64,000 bases of DNA from Ignavibacteria bacterium (GCA_009773205.1 WPAE01000007.1:1-64000); one strand, 5' to 3'. Positions 27,077-35,735 are shown, numbered from the stretch's first letter. Notes: generated from the sequence alone by a model not told the origin. A program made the numbers and translations.

Positions 27077-30000
27077 ATGTTTGATAAATTAATTCAATTT
27101 TCACTTCACAAAAGATTGATAGTTCTGATAGCTGCTGTTATTCTATTGATTGCAGGAACTTTCATCGCTGTTGATATGCCGGTGGATGTATTCCCAGATC
27201 TTACAGCGCCAACTGTAACAATTATGACTGAAGCACACGGCATGGCGGCCGAAGAGGTTGAAAATCTTGTTACGTTTCCGATTGAAACAGCAGTTAACGG
27301 AGCTACAGATGTTAGAAGAGTTCGTTCTTCGAGCACTGCGGGGTTTTCTATAGTTTGGGTAGAGTTTGATTGGGGTACAGATATCTTTCTTGCACGACAA
27401 ATTGTTAATGAAAAAATGCAAGCAGCTTCAGCTTCACTGCCAAAAGGTGTTGATAATCCAGTTCTTGCTCCAATATCTTCAATTATGGGTGAGATAATGT
27501 TAATCAGCCTCACAATTGATGAAAAGAATAATCCGCAAAATCTTAACGAGATGGATTTGAGAACTATAGCAGATTTTGAAGTAAGAAGAAGACTTCTATC
27601 AATCAGCGGTGTATCTCAAGTTATTCCTATTGGTGGGTCTGTTAAGCAATATCAAATCTTAATTTCGCCGGAAAAACTTGCAGCATATAACATTTCGCTC
27701 AATGAAGTTATGAAAGCTGCCGAACAATCCAACGAAAATTCTTCCGGCGGTTCTTATATGGATTCTGGGAGCGAGTATTTAATTCGCGGTATTGGGCGCG
27801 TTGAAAACATTGAAGATATTAAAAACAGTGTTGTTGCTTTGAGAGGAAGTAATCCGATTCTTATGAAAGATATTGCAGATGTAAAAATCGGTCCGGCAAT
27901 AAAATTTGGCGATGGTTCAATGAATGCAAAACCGGCGGTTATTCTAACTCTCCAAAAACAACCTCAGACAAACACACTTGAGCTGACAAGAAAAATAGAA
28001 ACTACACTTGAAGAAATACGCAAAACTATACCTAAAGGAATTGAAATTAATTCCAACATATTCAAGCAATCGGATTTCATTCAAGTGTCAATCGAAAATG
28101 TTCTTGGCGCATTAAGAGACGGCGCGTTGCTTGTAATAGTAGTAATCTTTTTATTTTTATGGAATTTTAGAACAACATTTATTTCCGTGCTGGCAATACC
28201 ACTTTCAATCATTATTACGCTTATTATTTTTAAGTTCTCTAACATAATGATAAACACTATGTCTCTCGGCGGAATTGCAATTGCAATAGGTGCACTTGTT
28301 GATGACGCTATTATTGATGTAGAAAATGTTTTTAGACGATTGAAAGAAAATAACTCTCTTTCGGATACACAAAAGAGAACCGCGCTGCAAGTAATCTACG
28401 AAGCATCTAAAGAAATTCGTGCCCCTATGGTAAACGCCACTTTAATTATAGTGATTGTATTTCTGCCATTGTTTTTCTTAAGCGGCGTTGAGGGAAGATT
28501 ATTGCGCCCGATGGGTTATGCTTATGTAACTTCAATTTTTGCTTCGTTGTTTGTTGCATTAACAATTACACCTGTTTTAGCTTACTATCTTCTTCCAAAA
28601 GCTAACTTTATGAAAAAGGAAGGAGACACATGGCTTGTTGAAAAATTAAAAGCAAACTATCAAAGAACACTTAAATTTACACTTAAGCATCCCAAAACAA
28701 TTCTTTTATCTTCACTTATTGTTTTTGTTTTAACAATTGCAATTATTCCATTTCTAGGAAGATCATTTCTGCCGGAATTTAATGAAGGCTCTCTAACAAT
28801 AAGCCTTGTTACGCTTCCGGGAACCTCATTGGAAGAATCAAACAAAATTGGAAATCAAGCCGAAGAGATTATTCTATCTCACCCAGAAGTAAAATCAACG
28901 GCAAGAAGAACCGGAAGAGCAGAGCTTGATGAACATGCTCAAGGCGTTAATGGCGCAGAGCTTGATGTAAGATTAGAATTAGATGGCAAATCGAAAGAAG
29001 AATTTATTACTCGGTTAAGAAATTCTCTCGCTGTTCTTCCGGGTACAAATATTACTATCGGGCAGCCAATCGGTCACCGCATAGATCATATGCTTTCTGG
29101 AACTAGGGCAAATATTGCTGTAAAAATATTCGGCAAAGATTTGCAGCAGCTTCGCTCCTATTCCCAAATGGTAAAAGACGAAATGCAAAAAGTTCAAGGC
29201 GCAGTTGATATTGCAGTTGAGCAAGAAATGGAAGTCCCTCAAACCAAAATTAAATTTGATAGAAACATAATGGCGCGATATGGAATAACAGTTGGAGAAT
29301 TAGCCGAAGCAATTGATATTGGATTTAACGGAGAAAAAGCATCGCAAATAAGAGAAGGACAAAACACTTTCGATTTAGTTGTTCGTTTCGATGAGAATAA
29401 CCGCGGTAAGATCGAAAAAATTCAAAATGCTCTTTTCGATACTCCTTCCGGCGCTAAAGTTCCGCTTATTCAACTTGCAGAAGTTGTAAATGAAAAGGGA
29501 CCAAACAGAATAAGCAGAGAAAATGTTCAGCGTAAGATTGTTGTTCAAGCGAATGTTTCAGATAGAGATTTGCGAAGCGTTGTAGATGAAATGAAATTTA
29601 ATATTGATAATAATATAAAATTCGATCAAGGTTATTTTGTAGAATTTGGCGGACAGTTTGAAAGTGAACAAGAAGCAACCAAAATTATTACTCTATTAAG
29701 CCTGGTTTCTATCTTTGTAATATTTTTAATTCTTTTCTTCCAGTTCGGCAAAATTAAACCGGCACTGTTTATTTTAATTAATCTACCGCTTGCGTTAATT
29801 GGCGGTATTTGGTCTGTGTTTTTGTCAGATGGAATAATCAGCGTAGCTTCGCTTGTAGGATTTATTACACTCTTTGGTATTGCAACAAGAAATGGAATAC
29901 TAATGATTTCACACTTCCAGCACTTGTTAAGCGAAGGGAAAGAATTTACACAAGCGATAATTCAGGGTTCGTTAGAAAGATTAAACCCGATTCTTATGAC

Positions 30001-30172
30001 AGCAATTACGGCTGGGCTTGCGTTAGTTCCGCTTGTACTTGGCAGCGGCGAACCGGGAAAAGAAATTGAAGCTCCAATGGCAATCGTGATTCTTGGCGGA
30101 TTAATAACTTCAACAGCTTTAAATATGATTGTACTTCCAGCACTCTATCATAAATTTGGTAAGGAGGCTTAA
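27077..30172 (+). CDS. czcA: Heavy-metal RND efflux pump (CzcA/CusA type)
   Basis: 1031 residues from the ATG at 27077 (SD TGAGGAAA); a longer open frame upstream overlaps czcB and is rejected. The RND fold is complete: helix 1 near 13-33, PVDVFPDLTAPTVTIMTEAHGMAAEEVE near 37-64 (heavy-metal HAE subfamily signature), helix 4 block GGIAIAIGALVDDAIIDVENVF near residue 395-416 with the charged residues of the proton relay, and a second half with GFITLFGIATRNGILMISH. A hairpin terminator follows at 30248-30276, closing the operon. Confidence 0.93.
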   Translation: MFDKLIQFSLHKRLIVLIAAVILLIAGTFIAVDMPVDVFPDLTAPTVTIMTEAHGMAAEEVENLVTFPIETAVNGATDVRRVRSSSTAGFSIVWVEFDWGTDIFLARQIVNEKMQAASASLPKGVDNPVLAPISSIMGEIMLISLTIDEKNNPQNLNEMDLRTIADFEVRRRLLSISGVSQVIPIGGSVKQYQILISPEKLAAYNISLNEVMKAAEQSNENSSGGSYMDSGSEYLIRGIGRVENIEDIKNSVVALRGSNPILMKDIADVKIGPAIKFGDGSMNAKPAVILTLQKQPQTNTLELTRKIETTLEEIRKTIPKGIEINSNIFKQSDFIQVSIENVLGALRDGALLVIVVIFLFLWNFRTTFISVLAIPLSIIITLIIFKFSNIMINTMSLGGIAIAIGALVDDAIIDVENVFRRLKENNSLSDTQKRTALQVIYEASKEIRAPMVNATLIIVIVFLPLFFLSGVEGRLLRPMGYAYVTSIFASLFVALTITPVLAYYLLPKANFMKKEGDTWLVEKLKANYQRTLKFTLKHPKTILLSSLIVFVLTIAIIPFLGRSFLPEFNEGSLTISLVTLPGTSLEESNKIGNQAEEIILSHPEVKSTARRTGRAELDEHAQGVNGAELDVRLELDGKSKEEFITRLRNSLAVLPGTNITIGQPIGHRIDHMLSGTRANIAVKIFGKDLQQLRSYSQMVKDEMQKVQGAVDIAVEQEMEVPQTKIKFDRNIMARYGITVGELAEAIDIGFNGEKASQIREGQNTFDLVVRFDENNRGKIEKIQNALFDTPSGAKVPLIQLAEVVNEKGPNRISRENVQRKIVVQANVSDRDLRSVVDEMKFNIDNNIKFDQGYFVEFGGQFESEQEATKIITLLSLVSIFVIFLILFFQFGKIKPALFILINLPLALIGGIWSVFLSDGIISVASLVGFITLFGIATRNGILMISHFQHLLSEGKEFTQAIIQGSLERLNPILMTAITAGLALVPLVLGSGEPGKEIEAPMAIVILGGLITSTALNMIVLPALYHKFGKEA

Positions 30173-30247
30173 CATACTTCAAATGAAATAAAGCAGCTTT
30201 ATCGGTTCTATAATTGATATAGTCGCAGAGGAATCTAAAGTTCTTGG

Positions 30248-30276
30248 ATGGAGGCATAATTGCCTCCATTTTTTTT
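30248..30276 (+). terminator. Rho-independent terminator after the efflux operon
   Basis: Perfect 9 bp arms ATGGAGGCA / TGCCTCCAT around a TAAT loop, followed by a run of eight Ts. It lies 76 bp after the czcA stop codon. Confidence 0.92.
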
Positions 30277-30441
30277 CAGTTTTTTGAAGCGCCATTTAAT
30301 AAGAAGCACATTTTTCTTGCTTCCCACTATTAAAAATTATGGTTGAAGTCCAAATCCTAAACAAATAAAATTCTCTATACATTTTTTTTCTTAACAACTT
30401 ACGGCTTACTTTTACGCACAACAGAAAGTTAAAGTTGAATT

Positions 30442-31779
30442 ATGAATTTGGTGATCATTAAAGAGCACATAAAAGAAACCGTAAAACTCGCAGTTCCAAT
30501 TTCATTTGGTCAGTTAGGTCACGTTATGATGGGCGTTGTTGACAGCGTAATGGTTGGCAAAGTTGGAACTGTTCCACTTGCAGCCGCTGCGTTAGTTAAT
30601 GGTTTATTCTTTTTAGTGCTTGTGCTTGGTATCGGTGTTTCAATGGCTGCAACGCCTTTAATTTCTATGGCAAAAGGCGCACAAAAATTTGAAAATTGCG
30701 GAAAGACCCTAAACCATTCACTCATTGTTAATTTTTTGTTTTCAGTATTGTTAACAATTATTACTTATTCTGTTTCATTTCTAATTCCATTTTTGAATCA
30801 GCCGAAAGAAGTTGTGGCAGAAGCTATTCCATACTTGCAAATTCTTGCCGGTTCACTTATTCCATTTATGATTTTTCAATCTTACAGGCAATTTTTAGAA
30901 GGACTTTCAATTCCTATTCCACCTATGGTGATTGCACTAACTGCGAATCTAATAAACGCATTCTTAAATTGGATTTTTATCTTTGGGCATTTTGGCATAG
31001 CGGCTCTTGGGCTTTTTGGAGCTGGAATTGCAACTACTGCAACAAGATGGATTATGGCAATTGGTTTATTAGTATTTGTAATGAACTACGAAAAAGTAAA
31101 AAAGTATCTCCCTAAGTTTAGTTTTTCTCCAATTGACAAAAATCTGATTAAGAAATTAGTCAGCATCGGTTTGCCTAGCGGATTTCAATACTTTTTGGAA
31201 GTTGCCGCATTTTCGTTTGCCGCCGTAATGATAGGCTGGATAGGAAGTAAAAATCTCGCTGCACATCAAGTTGCAATTAATATGGCTTCTATTACATACA
31301 TGATTATTCTAGGCATTTCTGCAGCAGGCACAATTCGCGTTGGTGGTTTTGTTGGAGAAAATGATTGGGCAAAAGTTAGATATGCTGGTTTTACTGCACT
31401 CGGTTTCGCTGTTTCTGTAATGTTTAGTTTCGGAATTATTTTCATTTTGTTTAATCACTCACTTCCACTCTTCTATATTGAAGATAAAGAAGTGATAGCT
31501 ATTGCCTCGCAACTTTTAATTGTTGCAGCTCTCTTTCAAATATTTGATGGAATGCAGGCAAGCGGCATTGGAATTTTACGTGGCTTAGCAGATGTAAAAG
31601 TTCCTCTTGTAATTTCACTTCTTTCTTATTGGATAATCGGCATTCCCGTAGGCGCTTTACTTGGTTTTTATTTTAATCTTGGTGCTGTTGGTGTTTGGAT
31701 TGGACTTTTGATTGGTCTTGCACTGCTCGGTTTAACTATGCTGCTACGTTTCGATTACAAAACAAAACACTGTGTTTAG
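30442..31779 (+). CDS. MATE family efflux transporter
   Basis: 445 residues with twelve hydrophobic segments in two MatE repeats. The first repeat begins with AVPISFGQLGHVMMGVVDSVMVGKVGT (Gln-Leu-Gly-His and the VDSxMVG signature), and the second has SIGLPSGFQYFLEVAAFSFAAVMIG near 240-265. It resembles NorM-type Na+- or H+-coupled exporters of cationic drugs or metabolites. Substrate unknown. It is preceded by about 165 bp of AT-rich DNA after the efflux terminator, so it is probably transcribed on its own. Confidence 0.88.
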   Translation: MNLVIIKEHIKETVKLAVPISFGQLGHVMMGVVDSVMVGKVGTVPLAAAALVNGLFFLVLVLGIGVSMAATPLISMAKGAQKFENCGKTLNHSLIVNFLFSVLLTIITYSVSFLIPFLNQPKEVVAEAIPYLQILAGSLIPFMIFQSYRQFLEGLSIPIPPMVIALTANLINAFLNWIFIFGHFGIAALGLFGAGIATTATRWIMAIGLLVFVMNYEKVKKYLPKFSFSPIDKNLIKKLVSIGLPSGFQYFLEVAAFSFAAVMIGWIGSKNLAAHQVAINMASITYMIILGISAAGTIRVGGFVGENDWAKVRYAGFTALGFAVSVMFSFGIIFILFNHSLPLFYIEDKEVIAIASQLLIVAALFQIFDGMQASGIGILRGLADVKVPLVISLLSYWIIGIPVGALLGFYFNLGAVGVWIGLLIGLALLGLTMLLRFDYKTKHCV

Positions 31780-31808
31780 ATTAAGTCATTCATATTGTTA
31801 TATCTTTG
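31775..31808 (+). promoter_or_regulatory. Possible Bacteroidetes-type promoter of the EamA gene
   Basis: TATCTTTG at 31801-31808 matches the TAnnTTTG -7 box known from Bacteroidetes. A TTTAG at 31775 could be a degenerate -33 element, but the spacing of 21-22 nt is on the long side. The box lies 28 bp before the ATG of the EamA gene. The pattern is short, so confidence is limited. Confidence 0.4.
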
Positions 31809-31836
31809 TGCGCAAAATTTTAGAAAGTATAATTAA

Positions 31837-32748
31837 ATGAAAAAAATTGCCCCGCTGCTTGTCATTATTGCCGCTTCACTTTGGGGTATTGATGGAATTG
31901 TTCTTCGTCCTTCTCTTTACAGTTTGCCAGTACCATTAGTAGTTTTTGTTGAAACTGGAATTGTAGCTTTAATTCTATTTCCTATTCTTACCAAAAATTT
32001 TGCTGTAATTAAAAACTTAAGCGCAAAAGATTGGTTCTCGTTTATAGGTGTTGGTCTGCTTGGCGGCGCTGTTGGAACTATGGCAATTACAAAAGCTCTT
32101 TTCCATGTAAACTTTGTGAACCTCTCTGTAGTTATTCTAATTCAAAAATTACAGCCTGTATTTGCTTTAGGTTTAGCCGCAATAATTTTAAAAGAACGGC
32201 TTCCAAAAAAATTTTTTCTATGGGCTGGACTTGCCGTATCCGGTGCTTACTTAATGACTTTCGGTTTTTCACTTCCAAATTTTTCAACCGGCGAAAAAAC
32301 GATTGTGGCTGCCGCCCTTTCGTTAGTTGCTGCATTTAGCTTTGGCTCTTCAACAGTTTTAAGCAAACTTGCTTTAAAGAATGTAGCATTCGAAGTAGGT
32401 ACGTATCTGCGTTTTCTAATTTCGGCAGTTATAATGTTTTCGATTGCTTCTTTAACTGGTGATATTACCAGCGCCGGAGAAATTACTAATACACAGTGGA
32501 CAATTTTTATTTTAATTGCTTTTACAACCGGCGGAGCTGCAATTTTTCTTTACTATTATGGATTGAAAAAAATTTCGGCTTCTGTTGCAACAATCTGCGA
32601 GCTTGCCTTTCCTTTAACTGCCGTAATTTTAGATTACATAGTAAGAGGCACAGTTCTTTCAATAATACAGTGGCTTGGCGTTGCATTGCTGGTTCTTAGC
32701 ATTATAAAAGTAAGCGGCGTTACTTTTATTAGCGAAAAAGAGAAATAA
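31837..32748 (+). CDS. EamA/DMT family transporter
   Basis: 303 residues with ten predicted membrane helices in two EamA repeats: SLWGIDGIVLRPSLYSLP near 13-30 and the second copy beginning with AAFSFGSSTVLSKLALKN near 165. The end of each repeat carries the family's ERLP-type block (LKERLPKKFFLWAG). Drug/metabolite transporter of unknown cargo, possibly amino acids or nucleosides. After the TAA the same frame stays open for about 28 codons before a family B repeat (see findings). Confidence 0.85.
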   Translation: MKKIAPLLVIIAASLWGIDGIVLRPSLYSLPVPLVVFVETGIVALILFPILTKNFAVIKNLSAKDWFSFIGVGLLGGAVGTMAITKALFHVNFVNLSVVILIQKLQPVFALGLAAIILKERLPKKFFLWAGLAVSGAYLMTFGFSLPNFSTGEKTIVAAALSLVAAFSFGSSTVLSKLALKNVAFEVGTYLRFLISAVIMFSIASLTGDITSAGEITNTQWTIFILIAFTTGGAAIFLYYYGLKKISASVATICELAFPLTAVILDYIVRGTVLSIIQWLGVALLVLSIIKVSGVTFISEKEK

Positions 32749-32832
32749 TCATTCTTAGAACACATCGAGAAAATTGAGCATTTAGAAAACAACTACTTGG
32801 GCGGTCTCAAACAATTCGACTTCTTTATTTAT

Positions 32833-32931
32833 GAGCCTACTCTAAAAAGCCTCAAATTGAGTTTTTGCACTTTGAATTTGAGCAATAATCAAAACATTTT
32901 TTCATCCGAAATACCTTTTTATAGTAGGCTC
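32833..32931. repeat. Palindromic element family B, copy 2 (reverse orientation)
   Basis: 99 bp bounded by GAGCCTAC and GTAGGCTC; the terminal repeats match over 17 bp with one mismatch. Read on the minus strand it equals copy 1 apart from one internal substitution and the terminal base. Its right border TGAGCC (minus strand) supplies the TGA stop codon of msrB. Confidence 0.88.
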
Positions 32932-33442
32932 ATTTATTCCTTTTTTCAAATTTTATAGAAATAGAATTAATGCAATATCTAATTCCGGTTGGTTTAGGCC
33001 CGTCATCAAATACATGCCCCAAATGTCCGCCGCAGCCAGCGCACATTACTTCTATTCGGTGCATACCGTAGCTCAAATCATCTTTAGTAATAATATTTTT
33101 ACTGCTAATTATATCGCTAAAACTTGGCCATCCGCATCCTGCATCAAATTTCTTTTGAGAATCAAACAAAACTTCTTGGCAGGCGGCACATTTATAAACG
33201 CCAACTTCAAAGGCATTCCAATATTTGCCTGTAAATGGATGCTCAGTTCCCTTCTCTCGTAAAACTTTATACTCTTCTGGAGTCAAAATTTCTTTCCATT
33301 CTTTTTCACTCTTTTCAAATTTTTTGTTCATTGTTTTTCCTTTCGAGGAAGAATTTTTGCTGAAATTTTGAGCAGCTATTGAAGTAAATGCAACAAGTGA
33401 TAAAATGAGAAGTGTAATAAACCTATTTGCTAAGCTAATCAT
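32930..33442 (-). CDS. msrB: Peptide-methionine (R)-S-oxide reductase, exported form
   Basis: Reduces methionine-R-sulfoxide in proteins. 170 residues: an N-terminal signal peptide (about 1-25, ending SIAAQ), a short Ser/Lys linker, and a complete MsrB domain with two zinc CxxC pairs (CAAC and CAGC) and the catalytic Cys in GIRYCINSISIKF. A second ATG at residue 38 (genomic 33331) is preceded by the excellent SD AAAGGAAAAACA and would yield a 133-residue protein, the size of cytoplasmic MsrB. The stop codon TGA is contributed by the border of a family B repeat. Both starts may be used. Confidence 0.93.
   Translation of the reverse strand: MISLANRFITLLILSLVAFTSIAAQNFSKNSSSKGKTMNKKFEKSEKEWKEILTPEEYKVLREKGTEHPFTGKYWNAFEVGVYKCAACQEVLFDSQKKFDAGCGWPSFSDIISSKNIITKDDLSYGMHRIEVMCAGCGGHLGHVFDDGPKPTGIRYCINSISIKFEKRNK
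33331..33345 (-). promoter_or_regulatory. Internal ribosome-binding site and start of msrB
   Basis: On the minus strand AAAGGA is followed by AAACA and ATG, an ideal spacing. The predicted product begins right before the MsrB domain and lacks the signal peptide. The upstream start at 33442 has only a weak SD (AAGCAAG). A site this good inside a coding region suggests real use. Confidence 0.6.
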
Positions 33443-33450
33443 AACTTGCT

Positions 33451-33478
33451 TTCAACTGTTCTTGGTAAAACAGTTGAA
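33451..33478 (-). promoter_or_regulatory. Hairpin in front of the msrB upstream start
   Basis: Perfect 10 bp arms TTCAACTGTT / AACAGTTGAA with an 8-nt loop. It starts 4 bp after the stop codon of the SPOR gene and ends about 9 nt before the msrB ATG at 33442. Without a T-run it is not a classical terminator; it could limit translation of the exported MsrB form or protect the SPOR transcript. Confidence 0.5.
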
Positions 33479-33481
33479 GAG

Positions 33482-34444
33482 CTATTTTAGTTTCTTTTGA
33501 TATTCTTCTGTTTCTTCAATTGAATTGAAATAACCAATTCTTACACGGTACCAAGTTCCTCGCCGTTTACTTACAAATGCTTCTACTATAAAAGCGTTGT
33601 GCCCTACTGCCTTTAATTTCGAAACCTCGCTTTCAGCTTTGATCTTACTTTTCCACGAGGAAATCTGAAAAGAATACTTTCCACGATCTTCAAAAATTGT
33701 TCCTTTTGGATTTTTTTCTTCGCCACTCTTATTTACTTCTGTCTGTTTAGTAATAAGAGTTTTTAACGCTTCTTCTCTTTTCTTAGATAAATTATCCACT
33801 ACTTTAACAGTTATATCCTTTTCAAGAGGTTTTAATATTACTTTGTTACCACCTGTATCTTCTACTGCTTTTTCAGTTTTCGGTAAGTTTTTTTGTTCGG
33901 CAGCATTTTCTTTTTGGGGAGAAACTATAGCACTTTGAGCGGTTTGTTTTGGCACCAACTTTTCTAATGTCCTTTTTGCTAGATCACTTTGCCCGCTAAA
34001 TTCTTTGTCTGTTATAACTCTTTCCCCACGATTAATAAACTTTAAGCAATAAGAATAAATAGTTGCAGCAACTCTGCTGCTATCTATTGGCACAGAAAAA
34101 ACTTCGCTATTTACTGCAAAACCAGGTAAAGAAGATTCTCCAAGAATTTTTAGTTTATCATCGTAGTATAAAGTGCCAATAGTAGAATATTTTTGCGAGC
34201 CAAGATTAAAAAGAATTTGAGATTTAACACTAGAAGCAAAGCCATTTAAAGATTCAATTTTCTGGGGCGACTTAAAAAAAGTTATGCTCAAAGCCGAAAT
34301 CTGATTCTGGAATTCCTTTATAGTTGAAGTATCTACAAAAACTTTTTGATCTTCTAAATCTAGAACAGTAACCCACTTTGTCCCTGGTTTCTGAGCTAAA
34401 ATAGAAATTGAAAATATGGCAATAAGCAAAAATATTTTTTTCAT
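33482..34444 (-). CDS. SPOR-domain protein, exported
   Basis: 320 residues. Signal peptide MKKIFLLIAIFSISILA, then an N-terminal domain of about 130 residues of unknown family (contains KWVTVLDLEDQKVFVDTSTIK, a motif seen in small surface-adhesion-like periplasmic domains), a Lys/Glu-rich linker (about 165-240) and a C-terminal SPOR domain (about 248-320; YSFQISSWKSKIKAESEVS, then WYRVRIGYF). SPOR domains bind denuded peptidoglycan glycans, often at the septum. It lies upstream of msrB on the same strand with a 39 bp gap. Confidence 0.82.
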   Translation of the reverse strand: MKKIFLLIAIFSISILAQKPGTKWVTVLDLEDQKVFVDTSTIKEFQNQISALSITFFKSPQKIESLNGFASSVKSQILFNLGSQKYSTIGTLYYDDKLKILGESSLPGFAVNSEVFSVPIDSSRVAATIYSYCLKFINRGERVITDKEFSGQSDLAKRTLEKLVPKQTAQSAIVSPQKENAAEQKNLPKTEKAVEDTGGNKVILKPLEKDITVKVVDNLSKKREEALKTLITKQTEVNKSGEEKNPKGTIFEDRGKYSFQISSWKSKIKAESEVSKLKAVGHNAFIVEAFVSKRRGTWYRVRIGYFNSIEETEEYQKKLK

Positions 34445-34508
34445 AGCGCGATATTTTGTTTTCTAAAATTTACTAAAATTTAATTTCAGTTGATTTTATT
34501 TTCATTTA

Positions 34509-34724
34509 TGAGCCTACTCTAAAAAACCATGATCATTATTAAAAATGTCGTTTTCGACTTACCAGCCCTACCCTCCATAAAACGGCGGGCAAGAGGGTGG
34601 ACAAGCCCGCCTGCCTCATCAGTCTAACCTTAGCGGGCAGGAAATCGTAAACAGAAATTGTCAAAACGACCTTTCATGCCCGGCATGTTTGGTCTAAAAA
34701 GGCAGGCGAGTTAGATTCGGCTCA
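34509..34724. repeat. Layered inverted-repeat region related to family B
   Basis: About 216 bp bounded by TGAGCC (34509) and GGCTCA (34724). Inside lie GTCGTTTT (34547) / AAAACGAC (34663) and further in GGCGGGC (34584) / GCCCGCC (34605) plus CTACCCTC-like and GAGGGTGG arms. The left 22 bases match the family B end (GAGCCTACTCTAAAAAA); the rest is GC-rich and unrelated to the other copies. It looks like a composite of successively inserted palindromes. No gene is seen in 34445-34803. Confidence 0.6.
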
Positions 34725-34751
34725 TTTATGAAAGCAGCCAAATAACAATTC

Positions 34752-34780
34752 TTGACAAAAATACAAGGATGTGCTATTTT
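34752..34780 (+). promoter_or_regulatory. Putative nuo operon promoter
   Basis: TTGACA (34752-34757) and TATTTT (34775-34780) are separated by exactly 17 bp, a sigma70-like arrangement 24 bp before the nuoA start codon. The first box also contains the TTG of a Bacteroidetes -33 element. No other candidate in the 360 bp upstream spacer is as good. Confidence 0.5.
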
Positions 34781-34803
34781 TTCCACAACTTTTTAGAAGA
34801 TAT

Positions 34804-35207
34804 ATGCTCACAGAATTCGGAAAAATTTTCATATTCATTATCCTTGCAATAATCTTCGTAGTAATTACTCGTTAGTCAGACCTAATAGACCAACAGTAGA
34901 GAAACAAAAAGTTTATGAGTGCGGCGAAAATCCTGAAGGTTCTCCTTGGGTAAAATTTAATATCCGCTTTTACGTAGTTGCTTTAATTTTTCTAATTTTT
35001 GATGTAGAAGTTGTTTTACTTTTTCCTTGGGCTTTAGTTTATAAAGATTTTGGACTTTATGGGTTTATTGCGGGCTTAATCTTTTTACTTGTTTTATTTT
35101 TGGGAATGGCTTACGAGTGGAGAAAAGGTGATTTGGAATGGGCGCGCCCCACACCAAAAGCTCCAAAATTAGATGAATTACTGAAGAAAGAAACCGAAAC
35201 TAAATAA
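34804..35207 (+). pseudogene. nuoA: NADH-quinone oxidoreductase subunit A, with a frameshift
   Basis: First gene of the complex I operon. The ATG at 34804 (SD AGAAG) encodes 23 residues of the first membrane helix ([18 protein letters not shown]) and then meets a TAG at 34873. From about 34872 the reading continues in the next frame with [22 protein letters not shown], the conserved NuoA Cys loop, the [22 protein letters not shown] helix and a third helix, ending at TAA 35205-35207. The two parts together span 404 nt, consistent with loss of one base near 34870. The remainder is well conserved, so this is either a sequencing/assembly error, a very recent mutation or, less likely, recoding. 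Confidence 0.85.
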
Positions 35208-35243
35208 TTTCGGCGTTCCTGCAATTATTAACTTTAAGGATTT

Positions 35244-35735
35244 ATGGGTTTATTAGATAAAGAATTTTCAGATGGCAATATTGTCATAGCTCCAGTTGAA
35301 GATTTATTAAATTGGGCACGGCTTTCTTCTATTTGGCAATTAGGTTTTGGTCTTGCCTGCTGTGCCATCGAAATGATGGCTACTTCTGCTTCACATTACG
35401 ATTTTGACCGTTTTGGAGTAATCCCGCGAAACACACCAAGGCAAGCCGATGCAATTATCATTTCTGGTACAGTAACATTCAAAATGGCTACAAGAATTAA
35501 ACGTCTATATGAGCAAATTCCAGATCCAAAGTACATTATTTCTATGGGAAGCTGCGCAAACTGCGGCGGTCCTTATTGGGAACATGGCTATCATGTATTG
35601 AAAGGTATTGACAGGGTAATCCCAGTTGATGTTTACGTGCCAGGATGTCCACCTCGTCCAGAAGCTTTATTAGAAGGCTTGCTCAAATTACAAGAAAAAA
35701 TCCGAAATGAATCTTTGAGAACTAAAACAGTATGA
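35244..35735 (+). CDS. nuoB: NADH-quinone oxidoreductase subunit B
   Basis: Peripheral-arm subunit that holds the terminal cluster N2 next to the quinone site. 163 residues. Ligands visible: adjacent Cys39 and Cys40 in [10 protein letters not shown], Cys104 in GSCANCGG and Cys135 in [17 protein letters not shown] precedes the ATG. The stop codon overlaps the nuoC start in an ATGA, indicating coupled translation. Confidence 0.97.
   Translation: MGLLDKEFSDGNIVIAPVEDLLNWARLSSIWQLGFGLACCAIEMMATSASHYDFDRFGVIPRNTPRQADAIIISGTVTFKMATRIKRLYEQIPDPKYIISMGSCANCGGPYWEHGYHVLKGIDRVIPVDVYVPGCPPRPEALLEGLLKLQEKIRNESLRTKTV

Noticed and set aside
34445-34803. Riboswitch or small RNA in the structured region before nuoA
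   Set aside because: The structure consists of nested insertion-like palindromes ending upstream of a sigma70-like promoter, so it would not be in the nuo leader; no known riboswitch core was recognised.
34820-34880. Programmed ribosomal frameshift in nuoA
   Set aside because: No X-XXY-YYZ slippery heptamer or downstream pseudoknot is evident near the frame break, and programmed shifts are not known for nuoA. A lost base is simpler.
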